Shown here: positions 46,270 to 58,129 of the stretch, piece by piece | Layout of the letters: each line of letters begins with the position of its first letter | How positions within the stretch are numbered: the stretch's first letter is position 1 | Origin: Diphasiastrum complanatum | Taxonomy: Eukaryota; Streptophyta; Lycopodiopsida; Lycopodiales; Lycopodiaceae | Reading direction: 5' to 3' | NCBI GenBank assembly: GCA_029204225.1 | Contig: CM055111.1 | Coordinates: 17,593,019 to 17,657,018 of the forward strand | Length of the DNA: 64,000 nucleotides | Made by a program: the position numbers and the translations under genes | The notes under the pieces: generated by a model | Seen by the model: only the letters and a program-made list of their open reading frames with translations | Databases searched by the model: none | What the model was told of the DNA's origin: nothing

Positions 46270-46760
46270 CCAACCTGAACACACTCTTGCTTAAGCTCTC
46301 AAACTTTCCAGCAAGTGACCAAATCAAGTTATGGTGTGAAGAGTTACTTGCATTCTTAGAAAATACCCAAAACTAGGATGCCAAAATTACCTAGTAATGA
46401 ACAAACTTGATCAACATATGATCACCACACTAAGATATTGATTCAACCTGTAAAACCACATGTAAACCACACTTCTAAAAGTTTATAAACTCCAGCAAGT
46501 GATAAATACAAGATTTAGAGGTGAATGAATGAGCACACTTAGTGAATCACAAGACTAGCTTCACTATCTTGTCAAAATTTGGTGTTTAGATGTAGATCTA
46601 AGATCACTTCACATGAGAATGTTCCTCAACCTGTTAAGAACCTGAAAACACACTTGCATAATGGTTAACACCTTCCAGCAAATGCTCCAATCAAATTACA
46701 TAAGGAGAGTTACTTACATGCTCAACAAAGTACACCAAAATTTATGCCAAAATTGATGAC
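46270..46760 (-). repeat. Three degenerate ~184-bp repeats in the leader
   Basis: The words CAACCTG...CCAGCAA recur with starts at 46308, 46492 and 46675 (spacing 184 and 183) between the primer-binding site and the start codon. They could be a packaging signal, a promoter-proximal element, or neutral duplications. Confidence 0.65.
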
Positions 46761-47223
46761 AATCTTTACAATATGCTCTTCACAATGGAGCTTACAATAT
46801 GTTCACCCAAAAAAGGGGATCTTTCATCCAAATGGGAGCTTTGCTCAGCCTTTAGGAGAATTACAACTCACTCAAAAGAGCATTTGTCATCCACTTAAGG
46901 AGAAGTTTCATCCACTTAAGGAGAGTGTTCATCCAAGAATGGAGATTGTCAACAATAGGATTGAAAAGAACATTGTTAGTATTGAATATGCACAAGCCTC
47001 ACAATCAACAAATGATTAGGTGTTATGATCTGATCCAAAATAGTTTCTTTTCAGTCTCTGATCTTCAATAGACCTGAAATATGCTTTTGATCCACAAGTT
47101 CAACTCAAAAAACAAAGGTTAGTAAAATTTGATCAACAAAGCAATGCAAAATCATGCTAGAACTTGATCAAACATCCAAATATCACCAAAAATGGAATAC
47201 TTACTATGAATAGAAGCCAACCA

Positions 47224-47235
47224 GCTCTGATACCA
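47224..47235 (-). other. Primer-binding site (initiator tRNA-Met)
   Basis: Minus-strand TGGTATCAGAGC matches the 3' end complement of plant initiator tRNA-Met exactly and directly touches the LTR. Confidence 0.92.
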
Positions 47236-47603
47236 TGTGAAAAATACAGATCCTAAGTGGATCTAAACTCCAAGATCATTGGCTTGAATGCTTGCACTCC
47301 AGACTACATAAGCTAGGAATTGGCAACACATTCTATGCTACCTAGAATGCAAAGAACTTGATCAAAAAGCATTTATCACAAATGGAAACTTCCATAAACA
47401 TCAAGTGCGGCCCAAAATAGCATTATACAGTCCATAATACATCAGCCTACCACTTTTGGAAAGCACCTAAGATCATACACACAAAGCTTGAACTCAATCA
47501 CTACACAATGCCAACAATGGAAGGAGAACCCAATAGAAAAATCTCTCATTAAGCAAATGAATACAATGGATCTGCTCCAACCTGTTTCTCCACGGCCTAC
47601 CTG

Positions 47604-47613
47604 CTATATATAG
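47604..47613 (-). promoter_or_regulatory. TATA box of the 5' LTR promoter
   Basis: Minus-strand CTATATATAG lies about 270 bases inside the 5' LTR from its U3 end, in a GA/CT-rich setting. The same box is in the 3' LTR (42694-42703). Transcription would start about 30 bases downstream, so R-U5 would be about 340 bp. Confidence 0.7.
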
Positions 47614-47789
47614 CTGAGAGAGATGACTCTCTCTCCTCTCTCTAGACCCTCCTTACCTAAAATATGCCCTATATAGGTAAAATTGGCATATATGTCCAAA
47701 ATACATGAAAATGGACTCATTTCGAAGGTCTTGAAGTTTGACACTTCTTCATACTGAAAAAATACACTTACTAAAAATATCTAGACCTG

Positions 47790-47805
47790 TTTCACACGTG
47801 TGAAA
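47790..47805. promoter_or_regulatory. G-box palindrome in U3
   Basis: TTTCACACGTGTGAAA is a perfect 16-bp palindrome with a CACGTG core, the binding site of plant bHLH and bZIP factors. It lies in U3, upstream of the TATA box. The other LTR has it at 42891-42906. Confidence 0.7.
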
Positions 47806-47904
47806 AGTCAGATCCTAAACTATGTGCCATTTTTAGCAATTTTGGCCTAAAACTAGACAAGGAAATGTTGACAATTTTCACATGGAGCATCAAGTAGATT
47901 GTGC

Positions 47905-48822
47905 TGGGATAATCCATTTATAGATTGCATCCATGTATTAACTACAATAAATGTTTGTCATCTAATTAGGCAAGCCATTGTACTTGGAAGTATTTGGCTT
48001 GTGTGACAACTATACATTGTGCACACGGTCAACGAATCAGGGAATGTTGATGCGGACGAGGACGTCGCAATTCTCTCACTTCACAAATTCGGGAAGTGTC
48101 TGGGAACGTTCCTCATTGAAAATAGACGACCTTTGGGACTTTCTCTCTCTTCACATTTTTTCGCAAAAAGCCGTAGTTGAAGGTGCCCATAAAAAGGTGA
48201 AGGTGTCTTTAAAACAGTTTAACTCATGAAAATAGATGACGTTTGGGAATTTTCTCTGTCTTCGCATTTTTGGAAAAATGCGAAAAAACTGAAGGTGTTA
48301 AAAACAGTTGAATTTTGAACTGTGCATAAGTTAAACTTTTGAACTATGCAAGTGTCACATTTCAGGGAAATGCAAAAACACCAAAGCTGTTGGAAACATA
48401 GTTCATTTTTGCAGATTGTTGCGACACTTAGTGTATTTCTGCAGACTGTTGCGACACTTAGTGTAATTTTGCAAACTGTTGAAAACATAGTGTATTTCTA
48501 CAGACTTGTTCTAAATGCTAATTCGTGGAAGTCATTGAATATGGCCAGGTCTTCAATGACTTCAAGTTATTGAACTTAACATCTGAATTTGAAATTATGA
48601 TAGGATTGGTTACCCTTTTGTTGGAGATCAACCAGAAGCCCGTTTGTAGACGTTCTTCAAATAGTTTGGCTATCTAAGTTATGAATTCTACAAGTATCAG
48701 ATGAGCAAACGTACAACCAAAGTTGGTTACACCTGACCCTATATAAATGATCCATAAACGTGCAGGAAGAATCTTGAAATAGAAAATAGTCATTCACCAA
48801 GGAGGCACTGTGGGCTTAAATT
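47905..48822 (+). repeat. Dispersed repeat X, copy 2
   Basis: Sister of 24245-25103. The young gag-only element is inserted directly beside or inside its left end, so the repeat is older than that insertion. It contains an amplified 30-bp tandem block not found in copy 1. Confidence 0.75.
48382..48500. repeat. 30-bp tandem repeat, ~4 units, inside repeat X
   Basis: Units start at about 48382, 48411, 48441 and 48471; the core is GCAGACTGTTGCGACACTTA followed by GTGTATTTCT. Copy 1 of repeat X has one or two degenerate units here. Confidence 0.85.
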
Positions 48823-48902
48823 CCAATGGAGAGAACCCACCAACCGTCTTGTAGTTAGCAGTGAGTCTCAGGGGTCAGTTAGCACCCCTGAGAGGGGGGA
48901 TG

Positions 48903-49322
48903 CTAAATATCTGCCAAAAAAAGCTTAGTATCATCAGGTAAGTCATATTTTAGCCTGGGGAACTGATTATTCTTAAAGATATTGGTGACAATTTTGCACA
49001 ATTTATGCCTCATAAAGCCTTTCTTTTGAAAAACATTGATCAACGTTTGTACTTTCTCAATGAAAATGTTTTGATCACTACAACAGTACATTGCTGCAAT
49101 GACCTGTGAAATAACGACCTCGCATAAATTGAAAATAGGCATGTTTGATGAAAGATGAATATATTGGCAGATCGAAAAGGGTAGTGTTTTCCTTTTATCA
49201 TTTTTAGACATTAGGAAATTGCCCGTATTTGACTCAAATTTAGTAATAATGTTTAACAAGTTGGCAATATTGTTTTCAACATTGTTTTTAGTGCTCTTCA
49301 ACAAGACAAATGAATGTTCCAA
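48903..49322 (-). pseudogene. Unrecognised 139-codon frame, possibly retroelement RT end
   Basis: The minus-strand frame begins at TTG and encodes SDQNIFIEKVQTLINVFQKK, GFMRHKLCKIVTNIFKNNQF and LKYDLPDDTKLF. The pattern of a long helix, a KKG(F/Y) turn and a basic helix resembles the thumb region of Penelope-like or GIY-YIG-associated RTs, which I name only as a lead. No start ATG and no further domain, so it is at best a fragment. Confidence 0.3.
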
Positions 49323-49739
49323 GTAAAATACTTACATATTATTGGAGAATGATATTTTCTAGTGATCTTTGCACCTAGTAAAATTCCTATAAAAAAGTGG
49401 CTAGGTCATTAGGAGAAGCCATAATTTAATATCTGTTGGGTGCAAGGGTCACTAAAAAGCATTTTCCCAAGTGTAAAAGATTGTCTTGGAATTTAATTAT
49501 GGCTAAAAATATTTTTATGGCCCACAAATTTTGACATTTTACAAGGTGCAATATGCTTCCCAAAATTCTTTATGGTCATTTTATGAGCTGTAAATTGCTT
49601 TTGCAAAGTTTGATGGAATTCAAGATTTTGTAACATGTCACATGTCACTTTCATAAACAATAATCTACATTACATTCTATATGTATAAAACTCACACACA
49701 AAGCTAAAGCAATACTTTTGAAATAAATGCATTTTTTCC
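49323..49739. other. No gene recognised
   Basis: AT-rich, no domain. Confidence 0.35.
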
Positions 49740-50005
49740 TTGCCACCAACACTGTGATACCTAAGAGTTCATTCTCCTCCTCCTCCCAAGGACTTATTAA
49801 ACTTATTCCCAAATCTGAGATGCCCACTAGAATATCTAATTACCACCCTCTAACTATGCTAAACACCTCTTACAAGATCGTAGCGAAAGCCATTACTAGA
49901 AGGATTGCCCCTCTCCTCTCCTCTCCTCCCACTTTTCCAAGAGTCAATATGGTTTTATTGAAGATAGATCCCTTTTTGACACCATAAGGTTCTAGCCTAC
50001 GGAAG
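49740..50005 (+). pseudogene. LINE (L1-type) reverse transcriptase fragment
   Basis: LIKLIPKSEMPTRISNYHPL, TMLNTSYKIVAKAITRRIA, then in another frame SQYGFIEDRSLFDTIRF. These are consecutive RT motifs of plant L1 elements (L-PK--------RPISLLN, Q-GF---R---D). One frameshift near 49930 separates them. Only about 90 residues of RT remain and copia sequence follows, so it is an old scrap. Confidence 0.82.
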
Positions 50006-50019
50006 AAGTAGCTATCTTT

Positions 50020-52000
50020 ACAAACTTAGCCACTACTACTCTTCTAACATTCAAGCCTTCACACAGCCACTTCTGAATCAACTGATATGCTGTGGCATTT
50101 TAGACTTGGCCACCTTAATTTCAATAGTATTCAGCAAATGTCTGCTCAGAGTCTAGTACAAGATCTGTTGTCTATTAGCAAGCCAACTTCTCCGTGCGAA
50201 AGTTGTATTATCAACAAGCATGCTAGAAGCCCTTTCACTTCAGATTCAGTTTATACTTCCAAAGGCTTGCTTGGCCTTGTACATAGCGACATTTGTGGCC
50301 TGATGCAGACTGCTTCGACAGGGAGAGCTCTCTATTTCCTAACCTTTATCGATGACTTCTCACGAAGGACTGCTATTTACTTTTTGAAGAACAAATTCGA
50401 AGCATTCAAATTCTTCAAGTAGTTCAAGGTGTTTGTAGAAAATCAGACCCAGAGGAAGATCAAGTCTCTATGCACAGATGGAGGGGGGAGTATATTTCCA
50501 CAAAATTTAAGGAGTGCTACAAGGCCAGCGAAATACATCAAAAATACAACTAGTCCAATGGTATAGTTGAATAGAAGAATCAGACACTCATCAAAAGTGC
50601 CAAGAGCATGATGGCCCATGCCTCTCTTCCAAAGAAAATTTGGACAGAAGCTATTACTTCAGCTGTCTATTTGTAAAATTGATCCATTACCAAAACCTTG
50701 AATGGCAAGACACCTTATGAGGTGTGGACAGGATCGAAACCATCATTCAAAAGTATTTGAGTGTCTGGATGCATCGCTTTCGCTCAGATCCCTGAAGATC
50801 TAAGAAGAAATCTAGATGACAAGAGTAGAAAAATGATTTTCATCAGCTATTCCCCAAACCACAAGACATACAAGCTTTACAATCTGGATACCGAGAAGGC
50901 ATTCACCACTAGAGATGTCATTTTTGTGGAAGACCGATTCATCGACCACAAAGGAAAAGCTCCATCGATTTCCTATCCCAGAGCCAACAATTTGGAACTC
51001 AGCATTGATTAACAACTTGACTCTGACTCCGACAAAGTGATAGACCCTCGACAAATCGAACCATCTCAGAGGATCAAAGTTCAACCTAGAAGATCGAACT
51101 GATCCAGACATCCTCCATCCTTATTCGTCGATGATCCAGCCTATTACTTTGTGCAGGAACCAAACATTGTTTCAGAGGCAATGTCGACACCTGATGCTGA
51201 CTAGTGCAAACCAAAATGGACACTGAATTTGATTATCTCATCGAGAATCAAACATGGACTATTACCGAGTTGTCAAAAGATCGAAATCCAATTCCATACA
51301 AATGGATATTCAAAGCAAAGTATGATGCTGAAGGAAAATTAAATCGATACAAGGCTAGACTTGTTGCCAAAGACTACTCCCAGATTTCAGATCTGGATTA
51401 TCTAGAGACCTTCAGCCTTTTCATTAAGCATGCTTCGATCCATCTACTACTCTCCTTTGTAGCTACAACCGATCTTGAAGTCCACCAAATGGATGCCTAG
51501 ACTACCTTCCTCAACAGGGCTATCGAAGAGGAGATCTACATGTCATAGTCAGAAGGATACAAGCTCAGGGGCAAGGAGCACCTTGTATGCAAAATTCACA
51601 AGGCACTCTACGGGTTGAAACAGTCACCTAGAGCTTGGTTCCAAAAAATCAATGTATTTTTGATCGAGAATGGTTTTATTTCAAACTCAACAGACTCGAA
51701 TGCCTACTTCAAGTCTGTATCAGATTACTTCATCATCATTATTCTCTATGTAGATGATACACTTCTATTCAATATTGATCTGAATCTGATGAAGGGATCG
51801 AAATGCATGCTATCCCAGGAGTATAAAATAAGTGACATGGGTCGAGCCCACTACTGTCTCGAAATCCAAATCCAAATCCAACGAGATCGACCCAACAGAT
51901 TGATTTTCATCAGTCAGCAATGATATCTCAACAATGTGCTGAAAAAATATGGAATGGCCAGCTACAAACCAAGTCACTTTTCACTTGACTCTGGACATAA
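50020..52000 (+). mobile_element. Ty1/copia element D, copy 2 (IN and RT)
   Basis: GAG-pre-integrase (LWHFRLGHLN, CESCIINKHARSPF), integrase (LVHSDICGLM, FLTFIDDFSRRTAIYFL), IN C-terminus (50761-51012), RT start (YKWIFKAKYDAEGKLNRYKA), ALYGLKQSPRAWF and IILYVDDTLLF. It ends inside RT near 52000; RNase H is missing. A D-type LTR follows at 52050. Frameshift near 50490 in the second catalytic region and several stops. The LTR links it with the 5' half of the chimera at 40.7-42.3 kb. Confidence 0.85.
51615..51923 (+). pseudogene. Copia D RT segment with intact YVDD
   Basis: 102 codons containing ILYVDDTLLFNIDLNLMKG and EYKISDMGRAHYCLEIQI; the latter is the copia FEMKDLGEAHYFLGIEI-type block. 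It is preceded by QSPRAWF and followed by a stop at 51921. Confidence 0.8.
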
Positions 52001-52049
52001 ATAGATCATCCGAGCATAGATTATGAGACCCTCCGTCCATTAGACATAT

Positions 52050-52692
52050 TATTTGAGACTCCCAGATATGCCGTCATTTTGGTTGTAATTGCTATATTAT
52101 TGTGATTCAGTGTAAGATAGCAGCAGCATGCTTTTCTATCTATGTATAACGTAGATGAATGCTTGTTGTGATTGAATGCACTTTATTGTTGTTTGATCGC
52201 ACTTGTTTACTCACTCTGATCAGAACACGGATGTCTATGACTCCTCAATTTCTGATTAGACGATGGTTGTGTTTGATGCCTAGGAAACTCGCGATATCGT
52301 ACTGCTCTTTCCATCTATTTCAGAACACGGACGTCTACGACTCCTCAACTTCTGATTAGACAATGGTTGTCTTTGATTCCAAAGAAACTCACGATATCAT
52401 ATTGCTCTTTCCATCTATTTCATAACCAAACTTCACATTGAACCCATTTTCCAGTAATACCACACACAAACCATTTCTAATCTCTTCGGTGGACTGTACT
52501 CTCATTTTTGTGAGTATGAACTAATTTTTAAGATCTTGTTGGCCAATTAGAATACTTAAGCTGTGAATATATTTTGCATAAGCTTTCTATTAGATTGTTT
52601 TTGCATCTAGCAACTGATTGTAACGGGAGAGCTGTTCCACAATATTCATGCTCTCTTATCCGTTCACATTCTTCTATCTCCCTTGCCCCATA
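52050..52692 (+). repeat. LTR of copia D (plus), with a 100-bp U3 duplication
   Basis: Aligns with the minus-strand LTR at 41763-42290. It follows truncated RT directly, so it is the 3' LTR after an internal deletion. A 100-bp unit (starting AACACGGATGTCTATGACTC) is repeated at 52224 and 52324; the minus-strand LTR has one unit. Confidence 0.75.
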
Positions 52693-52709
52693 AATTTCTT
52701 GTGCAATAG

Positions 52710-53215
52710 GTGGCCGAGTATTATTTTGGATGGAAGGACACCTTTTGAGATGCTATTCAAGAGGAGGTCAAGTGTCAACTTGATGAAAGGACCAAGGAGG
52801 ATCCATCTTCAAGGAAAGGTATATCTATTGGATATAGTGAGGTGAGTATCTAGAGTTTGCGGTCGTTATGCTGTTGGATTGGTAAGCGCTTTCTATCATA
52901 GAGATTTGCCATACTCCCTAGTGCTCAGGGGCTAGATCGGACGGTCTAGGTTTGGTTGGGACGGTTTCGTCCACTGCACTCCCTTATTGTGTTCTCGACG
53001 CTCAATCCTAATTAGAGGTCTTGGCGGATGTTTTGGATGATACTTTGGATGTTGATGTTGAAGAGCCTACTACAAATCAAAAGCCAAGGATAACATCAAG
53101 GCAAAGGCAACAACCTTTGAGACTCACTTATGATGAAAAAGGTAAGCAAGTTGACTTCTTTCACAAGCACATGCTCCTCCAACGGGCTACTAAATATCCA
53201 ATCTTTGCTTGTTGA
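52710..53215 (+). pseudogene. Copia integrase C-terminus and linker scrap
   Basis: ILDGRTPFEMLFKRRSSVN and, in another frame, KEDPSSRKGISIGYSE are the end of a copia integrase. The region 53000-53215 (TNQKPRITSRQRQQPLRLTY) could be the following linker. The stretch between (52860-52990) is not explained. Confidence 0.55.
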
Positions 53216-55149
53216 AAAAGAAAGTTCATAGTGGTGTGAGTTGGGTATAGTTGTTTACTGTGGTCAAGCCCACAAATCCTCAAACCTTGGTTGTTATATT
53301 GTTGAGATGTAAGGGCCTTGTGGTTCATGTTTAAACTTGGTCAATTGTTTACAGCACTCTATTCTACGAGCTCATATGTTCAGAACTCAAAATAAAAATG
53401 AAAGACGGGAAGGTCCTTCTTTCACCAATCTACCAATGGGAAAACTCCAATCTAAATAAAAAATGCAGTGGATTATATGAAACCTCCTCTTTCTTTTATC
53501 TTAATCTCAGTTTTAAATTTTTAATGAAGAGAATGGTGCTGCCTCCACCACAAAATTTGGTGGGAGCAAAAAAATTATGGCAAAATTTTTTTACGTGCAC
53601 CAAATTTTCCCTTGTTGTACATGCACGTTCCGCTCGAAAGGTGCGGGTAAACAAAATTTTATGACAAAAGGAACATTGAAAAAACAAAACTTATGGTAGG
53701 AAAGGATGCCTCCTTGGGTCATTCCTCTTTAGGAAGGGTAAATGTCCTCGGAGGGTGATACTGACCCCTCCCCCCCAAATCAACCAATGGGAAAACTCCA
53801 ATTTAGATAAAAAAATGCGGTGGATTGTGTAAAACCACCCCTAGTTTGTGCATGGAGTCAAGTTTCTTAGATGACAAGGGGTGTGCTCATGGTTGGCAAC
53901 TTGCCTGCATTTCTTTTTAACATAGTTTCTAATTTATACAGAACTAAGCAGTGCTCAAAAAAATCGGTAGATTTTCTCAAAAACCAATACCATAAAATAT
54001 CTGACGATTTTTTATACATGCATATATACCTCTTTATGAGTTATTTAAAAAATCTTCAAAAAATTGAGCATTTCTATAAAATGCAAGTTTTTTTGAGGAT
54101 AACTCAAATGAGGTTTCCCGAGCACTAGAACTAAGAGTAGGGCCCCATGGGCTGGATACGTGTCTTCTTTTTCTTAAGTTTATCCTGCTCAGAGGTCCTC
54201 ATGTAAATTGCATCCACCAGAGGCTACAATATAGGGATCCGGCTCTCCAGAGAAGTACCCTTTGCGAGGCTAAGATACCATTGAATTGCAAATCTTGAAA
54301 ATTAGCAAGATTTTCATGGTGTTCTGCCATGGCATGCCAATGATCTCCACTCAAATAGGGGATCGCCTAAAATTCGTCACCTTTGCATTTTGCAAGGCAG
54401 TCCTCTTCACCGGGCTTGGAAACACCTCAGGGGTATGTTCACTAGCGATGCTCTATTCAATGGGCTTGGAAACACCCAATGAAGTTCTCTCTTCAAAAAA
54501 TTCTCAGGTTTTTTGAGCTGAAGGGCTGGTGAGTAGACTTTGTGCCTTTGTTGGTTAGAGAGGCTGATGCTCTGCCCTTGATCCTGCAAAGTTCCAAGAA
54601 ACATCTTTTTTGAAGCCAAAAATATCCAACGCTCACCTCCGACCCATGGGTCCTTGCTCTAAGCATGGTCCTTTTTCTGCTACAAATGGTGATGAATTGG
54701 AGATGGCCCGTGTAAGCAATAGTTGCTAAGTTGAAAGCAATGCTCAAAGAGAATCGGCAAGGTCCTACAACCAACCTATTGGTTTTAAAATTTACAGATT
54801 GATCTTGAAACATGTAGGAATCCAAAAGTCTAAAAATCGACTAAAAATATGAGTAGCGAAAAACTTATCTCCTTGATGCAAAAATAGGAAAAACGTTTTT
54901 AGAATAGTTTGACATATTTCATTTAATCACTTACATTTTATGTCAACTTTTAGAAAGTAGATATACATGTTACAACAAATAGCATTACTCTTTGGATTTC
55001 TTTTGGCAAACTTAGAAGTACTTCAAATTTATGCTTGTTATTGAGGGTCGTAAACTCTTTTAATTTATTACCTAGTTTCAAATTGCAGAGAATTAATTTC
55101 CTAAGAAGATTTTAATAAACAATTTGCAGATGCACTTTTGAACTTAAAT
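53216..55149. other. Unassigned, repeat-rich
   Basis: No domain. A ~45-bp word (CCAATGGGAAAACTCCAATC and after) occurs at 53433 and again at 53786 with few changes. A segment at 54070-54130 resembles part of repeat R1 (GAGGTTTCCCGAGCACTAGA). GGGCTTGGAAACACC occurs twice (54413 and 54463). Confidence 0.4.
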
Positions 55150-55454
<305 letters not shown>

Positions 55455-55465
<11 letters not shown>

Positions 55466-55660
55466 CTATTTGGATTTTTTCTTTTAAAAGCAAGTGAGAT
55501 CTAATCATTCTATTTGGATTTTTCCTTTTAGAAGCAAGTGAGAGATTAACTTCATCTAATTATTCTATTTGGATTTTCCTTTTAGAAGCAAGTGAGAGAT
55601 TAACTTCATCTAATTATTCTATTTGGATTTTTTCTTTTAGAAGCAAGTGAGAGATTAACT
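55455..55660. repeat. Tandem repeat, ~56-bp unit x 4
   Basis: Four units containing TCTATTTGGATTTT and TTTTAGAAGCAAGTGAGAGA follow one another. They begin immediately after repeat R1. The first unit is diverged and shortened. Confidence 0.88.
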
Positions 55661-57319
55661 AAAAGTATCGTGGCACTCAGTCTATCGCTCAATATTTATT
55701 GGCCAAACTATACTTGAAGTGTCATAAGTGTCAAAGATTAAAGCATTTCCAAAAAAAACTTTACAGAGTTTACCTCTCATACTCTTGGATTCTCTGTGTG
55801 CACTCCATTGGCCTAAATATGATCGTTGACAATCCTCCTTGTCCGAATCCTAAGGCCTTTGCATTGTGTGCATGTACATGGTATCCTCTCATCATATTCT
55901 GGTTGGAACTGGTCCAATAATCCAATTGCAAATCACACATATTCTTTCAGTGTCATTCAAGTGGAAATTGACAAATTCTAACATGTGTAGTGATTACGTA
56001 GCCAAACAATTAATTTGTCGCGAAACGCTCGACAAAAAATCAGTCACGAATCACAAGACAAATAATTAGTCGCGAAGAACTACAGAAACGCATACATTCT
56101 GAGATGAAGTTGATCACAATAAAAGATAGTATTGATTCAGTATGAAACCAAAAAAGATGTAAATGAGTACAATAAGTTGCAGATCGAAAGCCGCGTACTC
56201 TATGTTATCTCTGAGCGACTAAAATGAAAGTTTGAACTAAGCGCAATGCTGATAAGCAGTAGTGCAATAGCAATCTCTAAAACAACTCTAAGAAGTGAGC
56301 TAGAATGCTCAGGAGTGTTCAAGCTCGCAGGCTTGAGAGAGAGAGAGCTAACTATTCAAAATGTTTCTTTTGATTGATAATGAAAACTGTATGAATATGA
56401 ACAGCTATTTATACTAAGAAATTAGGTCACCAATTGTGATCATCAATTGGTTGGCATCCATCCGGTTCCTTGTCATTGATTGTTGATAAGTGGTGAAAAT
56501 GCCGTAATATATGCATATCTTCAGTTTCATGTAGAATGTAAGTTGTAGCTTCTCATAGTCTGTTAGGCAAAAGTAGATTATTCAATATAACGTATATATT
56601 TATGATGCAATAGCTAACATTCAGGGATCTCCATTTGTTGTAATCTGAATATGGCCACTTATAAGCTGCAAGATTTCCATGAAATTTATTTGCATGTGGT
56701 TTTGAGTTATCACAAAATTAAGGCTGATAGTGATAAGTATAGTATCTTAGTATCACAGCTTGTAGAATTAGTATCTAAAGGCTTCTTGAAGATCCTGCAG
56801 GAGATTTTGGACTGGCAAAGGACCTCATGGAAGATGATCTAGCTTCTTCTGTAAGTTAAGGAACATCTGACCATTTAGATATGCATAATATTTTGTGATT
56901 GTTTAAGGTGTTGCTAACTTTATTGAACCATGTTCTTCCACCAATTTGTGAATTATTAATCCAGTCGGATGAGTGCCTGTTACTATAGATTTGGCTCTTT
57001 CTTAAGTCTACTAAGCTATATCTTCAGAAAATAAAACTGTTTGCCTTTGTACATGTTTTATAACATGTATCAAAAATCAATACATCAACAGTAATGCTAC
57101 TCATAGTTTGGTCATATGATGCTCTGTGTCTACTAGATCTCACTCATTCATACATGTTTCTGCAGATATTTTCCTAGTTCCACACTGTTGTGCAATCACA
57201 AGGCACAACCTTTATGTTCTACATTGGTTAAGCCTATAGATGTGCTTATAGGAACTTAGGTTTGAAGGAACATAGGTTTCAAAATAATTATTAAATGTGC
57301 TTTCTTAACAATGCATCAA
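55661..57319. other. No gene recognised
   Basis: AT-rich; frames at 55699-55920 and 56651-56842 (plus) show no domain. Confidence 0.3.
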
Positions 57320-58093
57320 AAAACTAGAAAATAAATCTTGATCTAGATTACCAATTTGACACATAACAAATATGGATAATCAATAAACAAGATCAAAGAC
57401 CCAAATCCGAGTCCACTCGTGTGTACTACAGGCTGTAGTATGGCCTTAAAACTAAGAAACAAGTAGAAATTGATTTGGTTTCATTTGGTCACAAAAACTC
57501 AATGTACATAGTGAACTAGCTTGAGATTGCCATTGAGCTCCAAAACGTTTTCTCTCTTCTCACTATGGGAGCTTGGAATACATAGCAAATTTGACTTCCT
57601 TCTTGAAATTAGGTGGATTTCCAGCATGCAATAAGGAAGTTAACTCACCCTTCTTTCCCTAAAATGAAACTCTGGCCTAGATCCTAGACTTATGCTTGGT
57701 AGGTAAGACATCACCAATATAGTGCACCAATGGATGAATGGACCCAAGAGAACCATGTATAGGCATGAAATGAGATAAGATGGAGAAAATGTCTCTTTCC
57801 ACGAGTTACATCATTTTATAGCAGGTCCAAACCTAGTTTCAAACTTTGGTTTCCCTCCATAATAAAAAACCCTACTATTTATGTGACTATATTCAATGTC
57901 TCTACTACTCAAATTTGAATCTACTAAAACTCGTGTACTACACTTTCCCACACTTTCAAAAAGTGTTTATTCAAATGAATTTAGACTAATATAACTTTGA
58001 AAAGTCAAACTCTAAGTCTAATATGAAAATTGGCCTCAATTGCCAAACATATAAATATGACCAAAATAGCAAAACTAGTTGAAATTTCTCACA
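57320..58093 (-). repeat. Solo LTR of a copia B-like family
   Basis: Aligns with the LTR at 61115-61711 in its R/U5 part (CTTGATCTAGATT, TTCTCTCTTCTCACTATGG, GGAAGTTA) and with the LTR end at 5526-5674 in its U3 part (minus sense GGCCAATTTTCATATTAGAC). It ends (minus sense) TGTGAGAAATTTC at 58093. No internal retroelement sequence adjoins either side and no clear target duplication was found, so solo or truncated. Confidence 0.65.
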
Positions 58094-58129
58094 TATGGAT
58101 CAATTTATCCGGAAGATCTAGATACCAGC

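Larger units (their letters stand above)
42327..47882 (-). mobile_element. Complete young gag-only LTR retrotransposon (TR-GAG-like)
   Basis: 5556 bp: 647-bp LTRs (42327-42973 and 47236-47882) with two visible mismatches, 5-bp target duplication, primer-binding site touching the 5' LTR, polypurine tract touching the 3' LTR, and one intact 1024-codon frame. The protein starts as copia Gag and contains no protease, integrase, RT or RNase H. It must use proteins of another element to move. This fits the published idea of TR-GAG elements (terminal repeats plus gag only); the long unknown C-terminal part is unusual. The leader between PBS and ATG is long (about 1.16 kb). Confidence 0.92.
47236..47882 (-). 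repeat. 5' LTR of the gag-only element
   Basis: Termini (minus sense) TGTGAAAATTGTC and TGTATTTTTCACA, so ends are TG...CA with a short terminal inverted repeat TGTGAAAA. Compared base by base with the 3' LTR I see only two differences (near 47551 and 47683). This LTR carries the element's promoter. Confidence 0.95.
42322..47887. repeat. 5-bp target-site duplication TGGAG
   Basis: TGGAG at 42322-42326 and again at 47883-47887, directly outside the two LTRs. Five base pairs is the standard copia target duplication. Confidence 0.93.
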
